From Salinarimonas soli (GTDB lineage: Bacteria; Pseudomonadota; Alphaproteobacteria; Rhizobiales; Beijerinckiaceae), in assembly GCF_008386575.1 (NCBI RefSeq), contig NZ_VUOA01000032.1:1-64000 (forward strand): a DNA stretch of 64,000 nt, given 5' to 3'. Positions 36,157 to 44,803 of this stretch are shown in pieces. The notes under the pieces were generated by a model. The model did no database searches and was not told where the DNA came from. It saw nothing but the letters and a program-made list of their open reading frames with translations. The position numbers were made by a program, and so were the translations under genes. Every line of letters starts with the position of its first letter. The stretch's first letter is position 1.

Positions 36157-36272
36157 GTCACCGAAGTTGGACTCGAAACGGCCCGCTAGGGCCGGTTTTT
36201 GTCACCGAAATTGGACCCGATTGTCACGATAGTTGGACTCTGGCGTGAGGGCGCGTCACGGAAGTTGGACTC
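36157..36272 (+). repeat. Four 18-bp direct repeats; candidate transposon end (TnsB sites)
   Basis: Four same-strand copies of the consensus GTCACsrwArTTGGACyC lie at 36157-36174, 36201-36218, 36223-36240 and 36255-36272. Start-to-start spacings are 44, 22 and 32 bases. Two copies are preceded by T, giving TGTCAC, a usual Tn7/IS21-type terminus. Arrays of short TnsB/IstA sites at element ends look like this. All copies point rightward, towards the tns genes. I could not find an inverted counterpart by eye, so an IS21-family remnant remains possible. Confidence 0.5.
36179..36200 (+). terminator. Intrinsic terminator between repeat copies
   Basis: CGGCCC-GCTA-GGGCCG stem followed by G and five T (36179-36200). 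It would stop plus-strand transcription entering from the left, insulating the genes to the right. It lies between the first and second 18-bp repeats. Confidence 0.6.
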
Positions 36273-36345
36273 TCTCGTTTTGGCCCCACTGGACGGTCGG
36301 CGCCTCGTGGGTGGATCAGTTTCGGCCCATAACCGAGAGCACGGC

Positions 36346-37029
36346 CTAAGGCGATCCTGCCGCGGGCGCCGGCAGCCAGATGTGGATGATCCCGATGTCG
36401 CCGGGGCACTCCTCGCGAGGGTCACGCCCAACGTACTGAAACCCGCGAGCGTGGACGGAGCGGTAGTGCGCCGTCGACCGTACGCCGACCCAACGCTCCG
36501 GGGCGCTACCCGTCGCCGCCGCGAGGGAGGTTTCCGCGTCTGAAGCATCCCGAACGTAGGCCACCATCAATGCCTCGACGCAAGCCCATCCATAATTGCC
36601 GGACGTGAAGCGGTCGATGCCGTCCCGCTTGTACCTGGCAATGGTCCTATGTGTGGAGGCATCGATGATCTTGCATTCCCCGACCAAAGGGAACCGGATG
36701 TCCCTGGCCGTGAGATGAAAGTTCAGGTCGGGCCTGAATTCGTGTTTGGTTCCATCGTAGCTGTACTGCTCGGATCCTCTCGTCACGTTGCGGACGAGGG
36801 AAGAAAGGAGCGTCTGCTCCTGCAAAGCCAAAAGGAGGTGGTTATGCAGCGCGCCGTTGACGCGGGACTCATCCTCCTCGGCCGTCGGTTCGGGGAAGTC
36901 GGCGCTCATCTTATCCCAGGCCTCGCAGATGGCGTCGACGATCACCCCTAGATGGATCCGGTTGATCGGAGGAAGTGGAAGGCGCACGCCTCTCGTCAGG
37001 AGTTCGACTTGGGCTCTTCCCGACGTCAC
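36346..37029 (-). CDS. PD-(D/E)XK nuclease-like protein, probable restriction subunit
   Basis: A 227-residue protein with a clear PD-(D/E)XK core: RPDLNF (Asp101) followed by a strand and LVGECKII (Glu118-x-Lys120), with a preceding acidic helix near residue 50-60. Its GTG start overlaps the methyltransferase stop (GTGA), so the two are coupled. A restriction endonuclease acting with the large methylase is the natural reading. It is the last gene of a minus-strand set that includes two methyltransferases. Confidence 0.65.
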   Translation of the reverse strand: MTSGRAQVELLTRGVRLPLPPINRIHLGVIVDAICEAWDKMSADFPEPTAEEDESRVNGALHNHLLLALQEQTLLSSLVRNVTRGSEQYSYDGTKHEFRPDLNFHLTARDIRFPLVGECKIIDASTHRTIARYKRDGIDRFTSGNYGWACVEALMVAYVRDASDAETSLAAATGSAPERWVGVRSTAHYRSVHARGFQYVGRDPREECPGDIGIIHIWLPAPAAGSP

Positions 37030-40000
37030 GACACCGCAGCTCCCTCGGAGCTCCCACCTGCGAGGAGTTCAACGTAGTTCCAGACAATGTGCCTGGCAGC
37101 TCGGATTCCCTGCGAGTAAGTCCAGTACCGCGGTTCGGCCCGCATCCCCAGCCAGATCCTGTCCTCGCCATCGTGGTGGTAGATCTCGGTGGATCCCGTC
37201 CCGTCCGCGCTCGCGACGAACGCGGCCAAGTCCCTCTGGCCGACAGGGCCGCCCGCACGGGCTCGCTTGCCGCGTTCGAGGACGACGAAGCCCCACGCCG
37301 GCGTGAGGGCAGGGTCGACGCGCGTTGCGCTGAGCGTCGCGCCGAAGCGCTCCGCCCAGGGAGCGAGTTCCGCATCGAGGCCACGAATGAAGTCTTCCAC
37401 ATCGGGAGGAGACTGGCCCTGGCGCACCGAGGATCCCGTGGAGAGGCCGTGCTTGAGCGTGTCCGCGATCACCTGCCTGTCATCCGGTCGAAGCCCGTAC
37501 AGGCGCGCGGCCCAGTCGTCCAAGCGTTCCTGGCCCACAGCCCTCGACGCCTGCCAATCCGCGACGATGCCATCGAGCACATGGCGCTGTGCTGGTGACA
37601 GGCTCGCCAGATCCGGCACCGGCATGTCGTCGACGGTGGCCTTCTCGACGATGTCGCGCTCGAAGCCGTATTCCCCACTGGTCATCAACATCCACCAGCG
37701 CGCAAGCGAACTCCTCAGCACCGCAGCGAGATACCATGCGAGATCGGTTCCGCCCGAAGCATCTGCGAAGCTGTAGCCGTAGTACGACTCCGTGTAGACG
37801 ACGTCGCATTCTGCCACGCCGGCCGACATGCCTCCCGCTTCTGTCCGGATCGCCTTGCCGACGACGAGGAGGGGACCTCGAAAGATGCCTTCCTCCCGTC
37901 GGTCATGGATGCGCTCTTGCACGAATCCCGGAAGGTCGTCGATGTCAATCCGCGGCGAAGGTGCGACCTTTGCGAGGAGGGGCTTTCCCCTCAGGTACGC
38001 GGCCGACACACCAGGTCTTCCATCGTCCCTCAGTCTGCCGTTCCTATCCTTGCGGGGCCTGCTGCTGCGCCTGAGCGCCTGGAACCCGTTACCCGAGACG
38101 CCACCGACCGAGGCTACGATCTCTCCGAGCGTCCGATTTTGCGCCTCACGGAGGCGCTCGAAGATCCCCAGATCAAGATCGCTACCCCGAAACAGGATCT
38201 TCAAGCGCAGCGGGTTTGCGATCAGGTCGTCCACCCTCACCAAAGGGGAATGCGCGGCATCAATCCGCAGGGCGCCGGCACCGTTCAGGCTCGGCTCGAC
38301 TTCGGGCGAGACGAAGCGCATCGCCGATCCTGGAGCGGGCGGATTGTTCCTGCCGAACAGGATGCAGAACGGGGCATCGATCTGCGGCCAGACGTTCGTC
38401 CTTCGCAGGCCCACACCGTTGATGACTGACGTGATGTCGACCGCCTTGAGCAGCGCCGCCCGTGCTTCGGGCATGCCCTCGCCCTGCTGGAACAGAAGCC
38501 TACCATGGAGGGCGAACGCGATCTGCCCGCCGGGCCGCGCCCACTCGGTCGCCCGCCATACGAACGGCAGATCGGGAGCCTCGTTCGGCAGCAGACTCGC
38601 GGACGGCGCCTTGCCGAGCCTTTCCTGCGCGATCCTGCGGACGTTCTCGCCGACCCACTTCCAGCCCTTGATCTTGGCACCCGTCTTCCAAGGCGGGTTG
38701 CCGATCACGACGTCGTATCGGCCCAGGTGCTCGCTTCCAACGCCGGGGCCCAGGGCCCCGAGCTGGTCAAGGCTGATTTCCTTAGGGTTCTTCGTGCCGA
38801 TCCTCATGACCTCCTGCGACACGGGTCGGTGGAGGACGAGGCCGTGCAGGTCCCTGAAACCGAGCTTCGACAGCGGCTCCGGCTGGGGATCAAGCTCCAC
38901 CGAGCTCAGATAGAGCCCGAGCGCGGCGAAACGCAGCGCGGCCTCGTTGATGTCGAAGCCCGTGATCTGCCCGTAGAGGATTTCCCGGAGGGTGCTCGTG
39001 CCGGGTCGGACGCCGTCGTGCCTCCAGCGTTCCGCCACCAGGTGACGGAACGCCGTGATGAGGAAAACCCCCGCGCCCGCCGCCGGGTCCAGGCAACGCG
39101 CCCTATGCCGATTCCCGGGATCGAGTCCGAGAAGGGCCGCGCGGACCATGAGGTCGGCGATGTGCGCCGGCGTATAATAGCTGCCTTCCTTCTTCTGCCG
39201 CTCGCTCTCATGGCGCTTCAGGTACTGCTCGTAGACTTGGCTGAGAATGCCGACAGGGATATGCGCGAAGTGAAGGTTGTCCCATTTCTGCTCCCAGCCG
39301 AGCGACAGCTGGCGGTTGGGGGCACGGCGCATGATGTCGATCAAGACACCGAATGCCTCCTGCGGCAGGCGGTCGAACAACCCGTCGGAGAGCGGCAGGA
39401 GATTGCCGTTGAAGTTCTCGTCGAGCCATCGCGATGTTAGGCGGGCGGTCGCCGCGTTCGAGAATGCCTCGCCCGTGGAGACACCGTTCATGTGGGATCC
39501 CAACGGAAGTTCGCGGTCTGCCAGAAAGCGGGCGAACAGGGCGCGTCCGGCGAGCGAGATGGCGTCCCCTTCCGTCAGACCGGCTTCCATGAGGCTCGTG
39601 AGGGCGGCGTCGAGGAGCTCCAGCACCACCTTCGAGATCGTGGTGCGTTGGGCGCCCAGTTCCGGGCGCATCGACGCGACGTAGGGCAACGAGACCGTCG
39701 GGTCCACGCCCCTGGCGGCGAGGTCCACGCCGAAGCGCGGCCGCTTGTCGAGGCCGACCGCATGGAAGTCGAGCCGTCCACCCGACACGACGCCGAGATA
39801 GGGGACGTCGCCGCGCAGGGCGACGATGCGCCGAAGCCGCTGAAGGTGCCTGGGGTCGGCAAGGCCGTCGCCATCCACCAAGGCGACCAGCGGTGCTCCC
39901 TGCCATTCGTGGATGCCGACGAGCGGCGCGAGGTCGTCGGCGTGCCCGGAGCGCGCCGAGACGAGCGTCGCGTAATGCAGCAACTCCGCCCGGTCGTGGT

Positions 40001-40100
40001 CGAACGCGAACGTGTCGTCCGGCAACCCGCCGTGCGCCCGCACGACCTCCCTCAGGCGCTGCTCCATGCCCCACGACGTGGCTGTCCGGAGCCCGGCCAT
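37026..40100 (-). CDS. Large N6-adenine DNA methyltransferase, Eco57I/PglX-like
   Basis: A 1024-residue protein. The class I SAM fold holds motif I DPAAGAGVFLI (about 338-348) and the catalytic motif IGNPPWKTG (NPPW at 468-471), preceded by EGSYYTPAHIADLMV, typical of Eco57I/type IIG and BREX PglX enzymes. About 300 residues precede the methylase domain, and a long C-terminal region with TAQ-like specificity features follows. No PD-(D/E)XK motif was seen in the N-terminus; the separate nuclease-like gene overlaps its 3' end. The ATG at 40100 shares one base with the upstream Dam-like gene's stop. Confidence 0.8.
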   Translation of the reverse strand: MAGLRTATSWGMEQRLREVVRAHGGLPDDTFAFDHDRAELLHYATLVSARSGHADDLAPLVGIHEWQGAPLVALVDGDGLADPRHLQRLRRIVALRGDVPYLGVVSGGRLDFHAVGLDKRPRFGVDLAARGVDPTVSLPYVASMRPELGAQRTTISKVVLELLDAALTSLMEAGLTEGDAISLAGRALFARFLADRELPLGSHMNGVSTGEAFSNAATARLTSRWLDENFNGNLLPLSDGLFDRLPQEAFGVLIDIMRRAPNRQLSLGWEQKWDNLHFAHIPVGILSQVYEQYLKRHESERQKKEGSYYTPAHIADLMVRAALLGLDPGNRHRARCLDPAAGAGVFLITAFRHLVAERWRHDGVRPGTSTLREILYGQITGFDINEAALRFAALGLYLSSVELDPQPEPLSKLGFRDLHGLVLHRPVSQEVMRIGTKNPKEISLDQLGALGPGVGSEHLGRYDVVIGNPPWKTGAKIKGWKWVGENVRRIAQERLGKAPSASLLPNEAPDLPFVWRATEWARPGGQIAFALHGRLLFQQGEGMPEARAALLKAVDITSVINGVGLRRTNVWPQIDAPFCILFGRNNPPAPGSAMRFVSPEVEPSLNGAGALRIDAAHSPLVRVDDLIANPLRLKILFRGSDLDLGIFERLREAQNRTLGEIVASVGGVSGNGFQALRRSSRPRKDRNGRLRDDGRPGVSAAYLRGKPLLAKVAPSPRIDIDDLPGFVQERIHDRREEGIFRGPLLVVGKAIRTEAGGMSAGVAECDVVYTESYYGYSFADASGGTDLAWYLAAVLRSSLARWWMLMTSGEYGFERDIVEKATVDDMPVPDLASLSPAQRHVLDGIVADWQASRAVGQERLDDWAARLYGLRPDDRQVIADTLKHGLSTGSSVRQGQSPPDVEDFIRGLDAELAPWAERFGATLSATRVDPALTPAWGFVVLERGKRARAGGPVGQRDLAAFVASADGTGSTEIYHHDGEDRIWLGMRAEPRYWTYSQGIRAARHIVWNYVELLAGGSSEGAAVS

Positions 40101-40798
40101 CACCCGGGGCTCCCCGTCGAGGCGAGCTCGGGGCCGAATCGGCAGGCCAAGTCGTGCAGGAGCGCATTCCGCTCGACTGCGGGCAGGTTCTCGATGCGCC
40201 TGACGAGACCGGCCCGACGCCGGCGAAGCCGCTCGCGGGCGCGATAATCGGCGCCGCAGAACCGGTAGTCGTGCAGGTTGGTCGGCTCGGGAAAGTTGAG
40301 CCAAGCCGTCTCGGTCCTCGGCCCGGTGTGGCTGTCCCCCGGGAACTCGACACAACGCCAGTCCGACAGATGCTCGGCGTAGAGGTCGTTCCCGTAGCTG
40401 GACACCACCACCATGCACGGGACGCGGCGAAGCACGGACAGGAGGCGGACGTGGTCCGCATTGGTGTAGTCGTGCCTGTAGATCCGCGCCTTGGCCCGCG
40501 TCGACCTCGGATATGGCGGGTCGCAGTACACGAGCTCGTCGCCCCTGAACGGGTATCCCTCCAGGAAGTCGAGTGCGTCGCCGTGGATGATCTCGACGGA
40601 CGCCGTGCCCAGCGAGCGCCAGCGGTCGATCACCCTCGCGTCCTTTTCGATGCCGATGTTGACCTCGGCGGGGCGCTTATGGCGCAGCACGGCGCCGCCG
40701 CCCAGGTGCGTCTCGACGTAGACGCGATGCGGGGGCATTAACGAGATGATGTGCTGGTAGCACCGACCTTTTCCGCCAGGGTAACGCATGCGCGACAT
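40100..40798 (-). CDS. D12-class DNA adenine N6-methyltransferase
   Basis: A protein of about 232 residues. Motif I-like RYPGGKGRCYQHI is at the very N-terminus, then YVETHLGGGAVLRHKRP, the acidic GDALDFLEG and the catalytic LVYCDPPYPRSTR. This is the Dam/M.MboIIA-type (D12) order. It forms an operon with the large methylase and the nuclease-like gene. The ATG at 40798 is taken; an ATG three codons on (40789) is equally good, and a promoter-like sequence overlaps this start. Confidence 0.82.
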   Translation of the reverse strand: MSRMRYPGGKGRCYQHIISLMPPHRVYVETHLGGGAVLRHKRPAEVNIGIEKDARVIDRWRSLGTASVEIIHGDALDFLEGYPFRGDELVYCDPPYPRSTRAKARIYRHDYTNADHVRLLSVLRRVPCMVVVSSYGNDLYAEHLSDWRCVEFPGDSHTGPRTETAWLNFPEPTNLHDYRFCGADYRARERLRRRRAGLVRRIENLPAVERNALLHDLACRFGPELASTGSPG

Positions 40799-40824
40799 AT
40801 CGCGATTTTTAGCGATGGTGTCAA
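40796..40824 (-). promoter_or_regulatory. Candidate promoter of the methylase operon
   Basis: On the minus strand TTGACA (40824-40819) and GATATG (40801-40796) are 17 bases apart. Transcription would start about at the ATG at 40789, so the message could be leaderless. It is suggestive only. Confidence 0.35.
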
Positions 40825-41034
40825 GGCACGCGTGCCCCTGCAACGCCGCCATAGCGCGGCGCGACGGCGCCCAGCCGTCCGGCCCCGACAGTGACACGCC
40901 TCCTCCCAGCACCGCTTGCGCACTCCTCGTCTGGATCCGGGCACGACGTTACCAGATCGCGAAGCAATCGAGGCGGCCCGTGGCGGCACGCCGAACCCGG
41001 GACGTCGGGATCCGCCGCCCGCCAGCAGCCCGCG

Positions 41035-43613
41035 TCAGCCCGGTGCTTGGCTATCGGCCGGTCCGCCCAGCATGGACCGAACGAGAGGCAGCGCAGCCGC
41101 CCGCTCGAACACCACGGAGTAGAAGGCCGGGCGGTCACAGACCGGGACGACCCCCTTCCGCCTTAGGAGCTTGGCGGCGGCGCCTCCCGACGAGCCGATC
41201 AGTCGGTCGAGTTCGTTGCCGAGAACGAATCTCTCCCTGAAGGTCTCGACCTCGGCCTTCGAAACGAGCACCTGCCGCCCCGCCCGCTTCGCAGGCAGCT
41301 GGCCCGACCGCATCAGTTGGGCCACCATGAGGCCGGTTGCACCGATCAGACGGGCCGCTTCGGTGGCGTTCACCCGCTCGACGCCGTCGGTCGCCGCCTG
41401 CCGTTCGATCTCGGCCCGACGGGCCAGGACGGCGGCGGTGGCGGCGTCACGCGGGTACAGCGGGTAGCCCCCGTCCGGCAGCGCATATAGCGGTTCGACG
41501 CCTGCGGCCTTGAGGATCGGTACGACCGCCGCCGCGGCCTTCCTGCCAAGCAGCTCGGCCAACTCGGTGCCGGACACGCATTCCCGGGCGAGGCGGTCGG
41601 CCGCGTCCGGCAGGACAAGGCGCCGGCGGGGGCCCGGGATGGAGGCCAGATCGCCGGTCCTGACCAGATGGTAGATCGCGATCCGGTCGATGCGCTGCCT
41701 GCTCGCGACATCCTTCGCCGTCAGTCCCGCCACGGCCGGCATGGCGGCAGGCGCGGCCCGGGCTCGCTCCTCCCTCAGATCCCGTATGGCGGCGACCGCC
41801 TCGTCGCGGTGGTACAGGACCTTCTGGTATCGCGGGCGGGCGCAGGCCGGTCGGATGCCGCGGGCCGCCAGGGCGGCCATGACGGTCCGGGGGCCGCCCG
41901 TCCCCAAGGCGTCGACGAGCTCCGGGACGTCGACGTAGGCGTTCCTGAACCGCTCCACCTCGTCGAGCGGTATGACCGTCGCCTCCCGGTCGCGGCACGA
42001 CCTGATGATCCCCTTGGCCGTGAAATCCCACACGGCTGGGCGGGGGATACCCGTCCTGGCGGCGAACTCGGCGGGCGACAGGCCCGGGGAACGCCGCCGA
42101 CGCAGGGCGCGGCGCACCTCGCGCAGCCCGACCTCGAACCCGTGCAGGCCCGCCCTCTCCGGCCGTCTCGCGATGGCAAGGTCCCCGGCCAGCGCGAGCT
42201 CGATTACGTCCGCCGTCGACGAACGGGCGGCCTGCGCCGCGCCCGGCAGTGGGAACGTGCGCGAGCGGGGGGGCTGCGTCCGGCTGCGCTCGTCGAGGCG
42301 CCGGAGCAGGTCGGAGGCCGCGTCGCCCGGGAAGAGCCAGGTGCTGGGGCCGCTTCGCCCGGTGCGCGGTACCACCGGCTCGATCAGCCCGCGCCCCACC
42401 AGCCGCTTCGTAGCCGCAGGCGGCACGCCGAGCTCGCGCGAGAGCTGGTCCAGGTTGATCGCGCCGTGGAGGCGCCGGGCCAGCGCCTCCACGTCTGCCG
42501 GCCTGAGCCCGGCCGGTGCGCCCTGGACGCGGCGGGCCGGCATCATCCCGAGGACGACGGCGATCCTGCGGAGCTTCGAATGCGAGACGCCGCAGATCCC
42601 TGCGGCCTCGACGAGGGTCAGTCGCTCCGCCTCGGGCCGGGGCACACCTTCGAGTGAGAAGCCGGTCTTGAGGAGCACGCCCTCGCGCATGTGGCCGGCG
42701 ATGGCCTCGCGTAGCGCGGATGCCAGAGGGCTCTCCGGCAGGGTGCGGATCCAGGCATGCAGCCCGCCGTAGGCGTGCTCGACCCCCAGCCACGGCGCCG
42801 CCCGTCCGTGCCCGCCCGGACGCGGTCGAGGAGGCTTACGGCATGCCGGGGCAAGTCCGCCGCGACGCGATGGCCAGCGTTCATCAGGGCGCCCCTGCCC
42901 AGTTCGGCCCGGAGCCGCGCCATGCCCGCGTTCTCGTCCAGCCAGGCCGCCCCCAGGCGCTCCATCGCGGCGACGGCGTCGACGAGCGTCAACCCGTCGA
43001 GCGCGTCGCACGCGACGCGCGGCGCCCCGCCCAGGCGACCGGCCAGATAGGCGTCGGCCCGGCAGTCGTCGGCGTCGAGCGCGACGGCTTCGCATCTGAG
43101 TAGATCGTGCCCGTTGCGGCACCGGGTCAAAGAACCATAGTGCCAGGAAACACCCTCGCCGCAATCGGGGTAGTGCGCCGCTAGGCGGACGCGATGAGTT
43201 GGGCAGGCCGAGATCGCGGTGACGTCCCACCAGGGCCGGCGATAGATGCCCCAGTAGGCGCGGCGCTGCCCACCCGCCGCAGAGAGGTCGCCCCGCCAGC
43301 AGTCCGGGCACCAGCGCCGCTGGCGGCTCGTCCAGTCGTCGCGATGGAGCTCCTCCCCGAACAAGGCCACCCGCGTGCCGGTCACGACGGGGCTCACGAG
43401 GCAGTCCGGCACTCCTTCGCATCCGAGATAGGCCCGGACGGGGCCGGCGAGGTCGCCATGGACCACCGCCGCGATGGAGAACCCCGAAACCCTGAACTGA
43501 TCGCGCGACCAGCCCTGGCCGTTGATCGAGAACGCGCGCATCAGGTAGCCGGGCCCGGATTCCCCCGGTATCGGCGTGGGCACGACGGTCAGCCTGGTGT
43601 CGGATGCAATCAC
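41035..43613 (-). CDS. tniQ: TniQ/TnsD-like target selector, interrupted by a 1-nt frameshift
   Basis: About 859 residues across two frames. The N-terminus (VPTPIPGESGPGYLMRAFSI) is a TniQ domain, followed by zinc motifs RRWCPDCW and ACPTHRVRL, then RCRNGHDLL. After about residue 270 the frame is lost; reading resumes one base back at PWLGVEHAYGGLHAWIRTLP and continues to the stop with several HTH-like modules (LTLVEAAGICGVSHSKLRRI, and similar). The span of 2579 bases is one short of a multiple of three. The N-terminus overlaps the tnsC stop (ATGA). Large size with a DNA-binding C-terminus is TnsD-like, which would choose a fixed attachment site. Confidence 0.8.
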
Positions 43614-44800
43614 GGCCGCTCCTCCTCGTTCGCCGCGGCCAGGACCTCGCCCGCGGCGGCCTCCTCCTCGTTGAGGGCGGACCCCCGAAGCAAGGTGAGC
43701 TTCAGGAACTCCGCCTCGGGAAGCTTCGGGCAGGTCGAGATGTCGGCCACCAGAAAGGGGTTTCTCTTGGGCCCGACCTGGAAGATTTCCTCGAACACGG
43801 CGGCGAGGTGGTCCTTGAGGTCGAGGCGCCTGGCGCCCGCCTGGATGGCGAGGAACGCCGCCTCCTTGACGAGCGCCATCATCCGGCCCGTGTAACCGTT
43901 GCTCGCCTTGAGCATGCGCCGCACCATGTCAATGTCGTCGAGCCCCGACGGCTCCGGGAAGCCGAGCTTGCCCTCGACGAGCTGCAGGAACTTCGTCGCC
44001 TTCCTGATGTCCTTGGCGGACGCGCCGAGCGGCTTAATTGGGACCAGGACGCCGCGACGGCGCAGCTGGAAGTCCCGGTCGATCACCTTGGTCATCCACG
44101 GCATCCCCGAGAGGACAAGGAGCACAGGGCGCATCTCGGCGCCCGGCGGGCGCAGCGGGTCGTGCGGGTCGGGAATGACAAGGTTCTTCAGCGTCTCGAC
44201 GAGGCTCCTGCGCTCGTCGTCGGTGCGCCGCATGAAGGCATGGTGGAACTCGTCGATCATGACGACTGAGACGAGCTGGGCCTCGATCTGGGCTCGGACC
44301 CTCACCCAGACCTCGTGCTCCTTCATGCTCCCGGGCAGGGTCTTGCCGGTCATCGCCTCATAGAGGCGCAGGCCGAGCGTCCTCAGCGTGCAGGGGCTGG
44401 GCGCCTTGATGGCGACGAGCGGCCGGACCGTGCCGAAGGCGTCCTTGAAGGGCACGAGGGCGGAGTGCTCACGCAGCCGGCGCAGGACGTGGGACTTGCC
44501 CGCGCCCGACGGGGCGGCCACGATCATGCACCGCGCCTCGGCCTCCTCGGCCTCGTCGGCGTACATGTAGTCGTCCGCCTGCAGTCCCTTCACAAGCTTG
44601 TCGAACCGGTTCCTGGCTTCGGTCACGACGTCGGTGTTGATCCTGATGTTCGCGACCTGCCGACGGTGGGCGGCGCGTTGCAGGTCCACGAGATCGGGCG
44701 CGAGGGAGAACCGGGCGCGCCGGACGGGAGCCTCGCGCACGGGCGAGGCCTCCTCGGGCAGGGACGCGGCCGGGATCGGCGGCTGAACATGGCTGGTCAT
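43610..44800 (-). CDS. tnsC: TnsC/TniB-like AAA+ transposition regulator
   Basis: A 396-residue AAA+ ATPase. Walker A is APSGAGKSH (about 96-104), Walker B is VVMIDEFHHAF (Asp183, Glu184), and the family block ETLKNLVI then LLVLSGMPW follows. TnsC/TniB connects the TniQ-marked target with the transposase. Its ATG is three bases after the tnsB stop and its stop overlaps the tniQ start, so translation is coupled along the module. Confidence 0.9.
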   Translation of the reverse strand: MTSHVQPPIPAASLPEEASPVREAPVRRARFSLAPDLVDLQRAAHRRQVANIRINTDVVTEARNRFDKLVKGLQADDYMYADEAEEAEARCMIVAAPSGAGKSHVLRRLREHSALVPFKDAFGTVRPLVAIKAPSPCTLRTLGLRLYEAMTGKTLPGSMKEHEVWVRVRAQIEAQLVSVVMIDEFHHAFMRRTDDERRSLVETLKNLVIPDPHDPLRPPGAEMRPVLLVLSGMPWMTKVIDRDFQLRRRGVLVPIKPLGASAKDIRKATKFLQLVEGKLGFPEPSGLDDIDMVRRMLKASNGYTGRMMALVKEAAFLAIQAGARRLDLKDHLAAVFEEIFQVGPKRNPFLVADISTCPKLPEAEFLKLTLLRGSALNEEEAAAGEVLAAANEEERP

Positions 44801-44803
44801 GGG

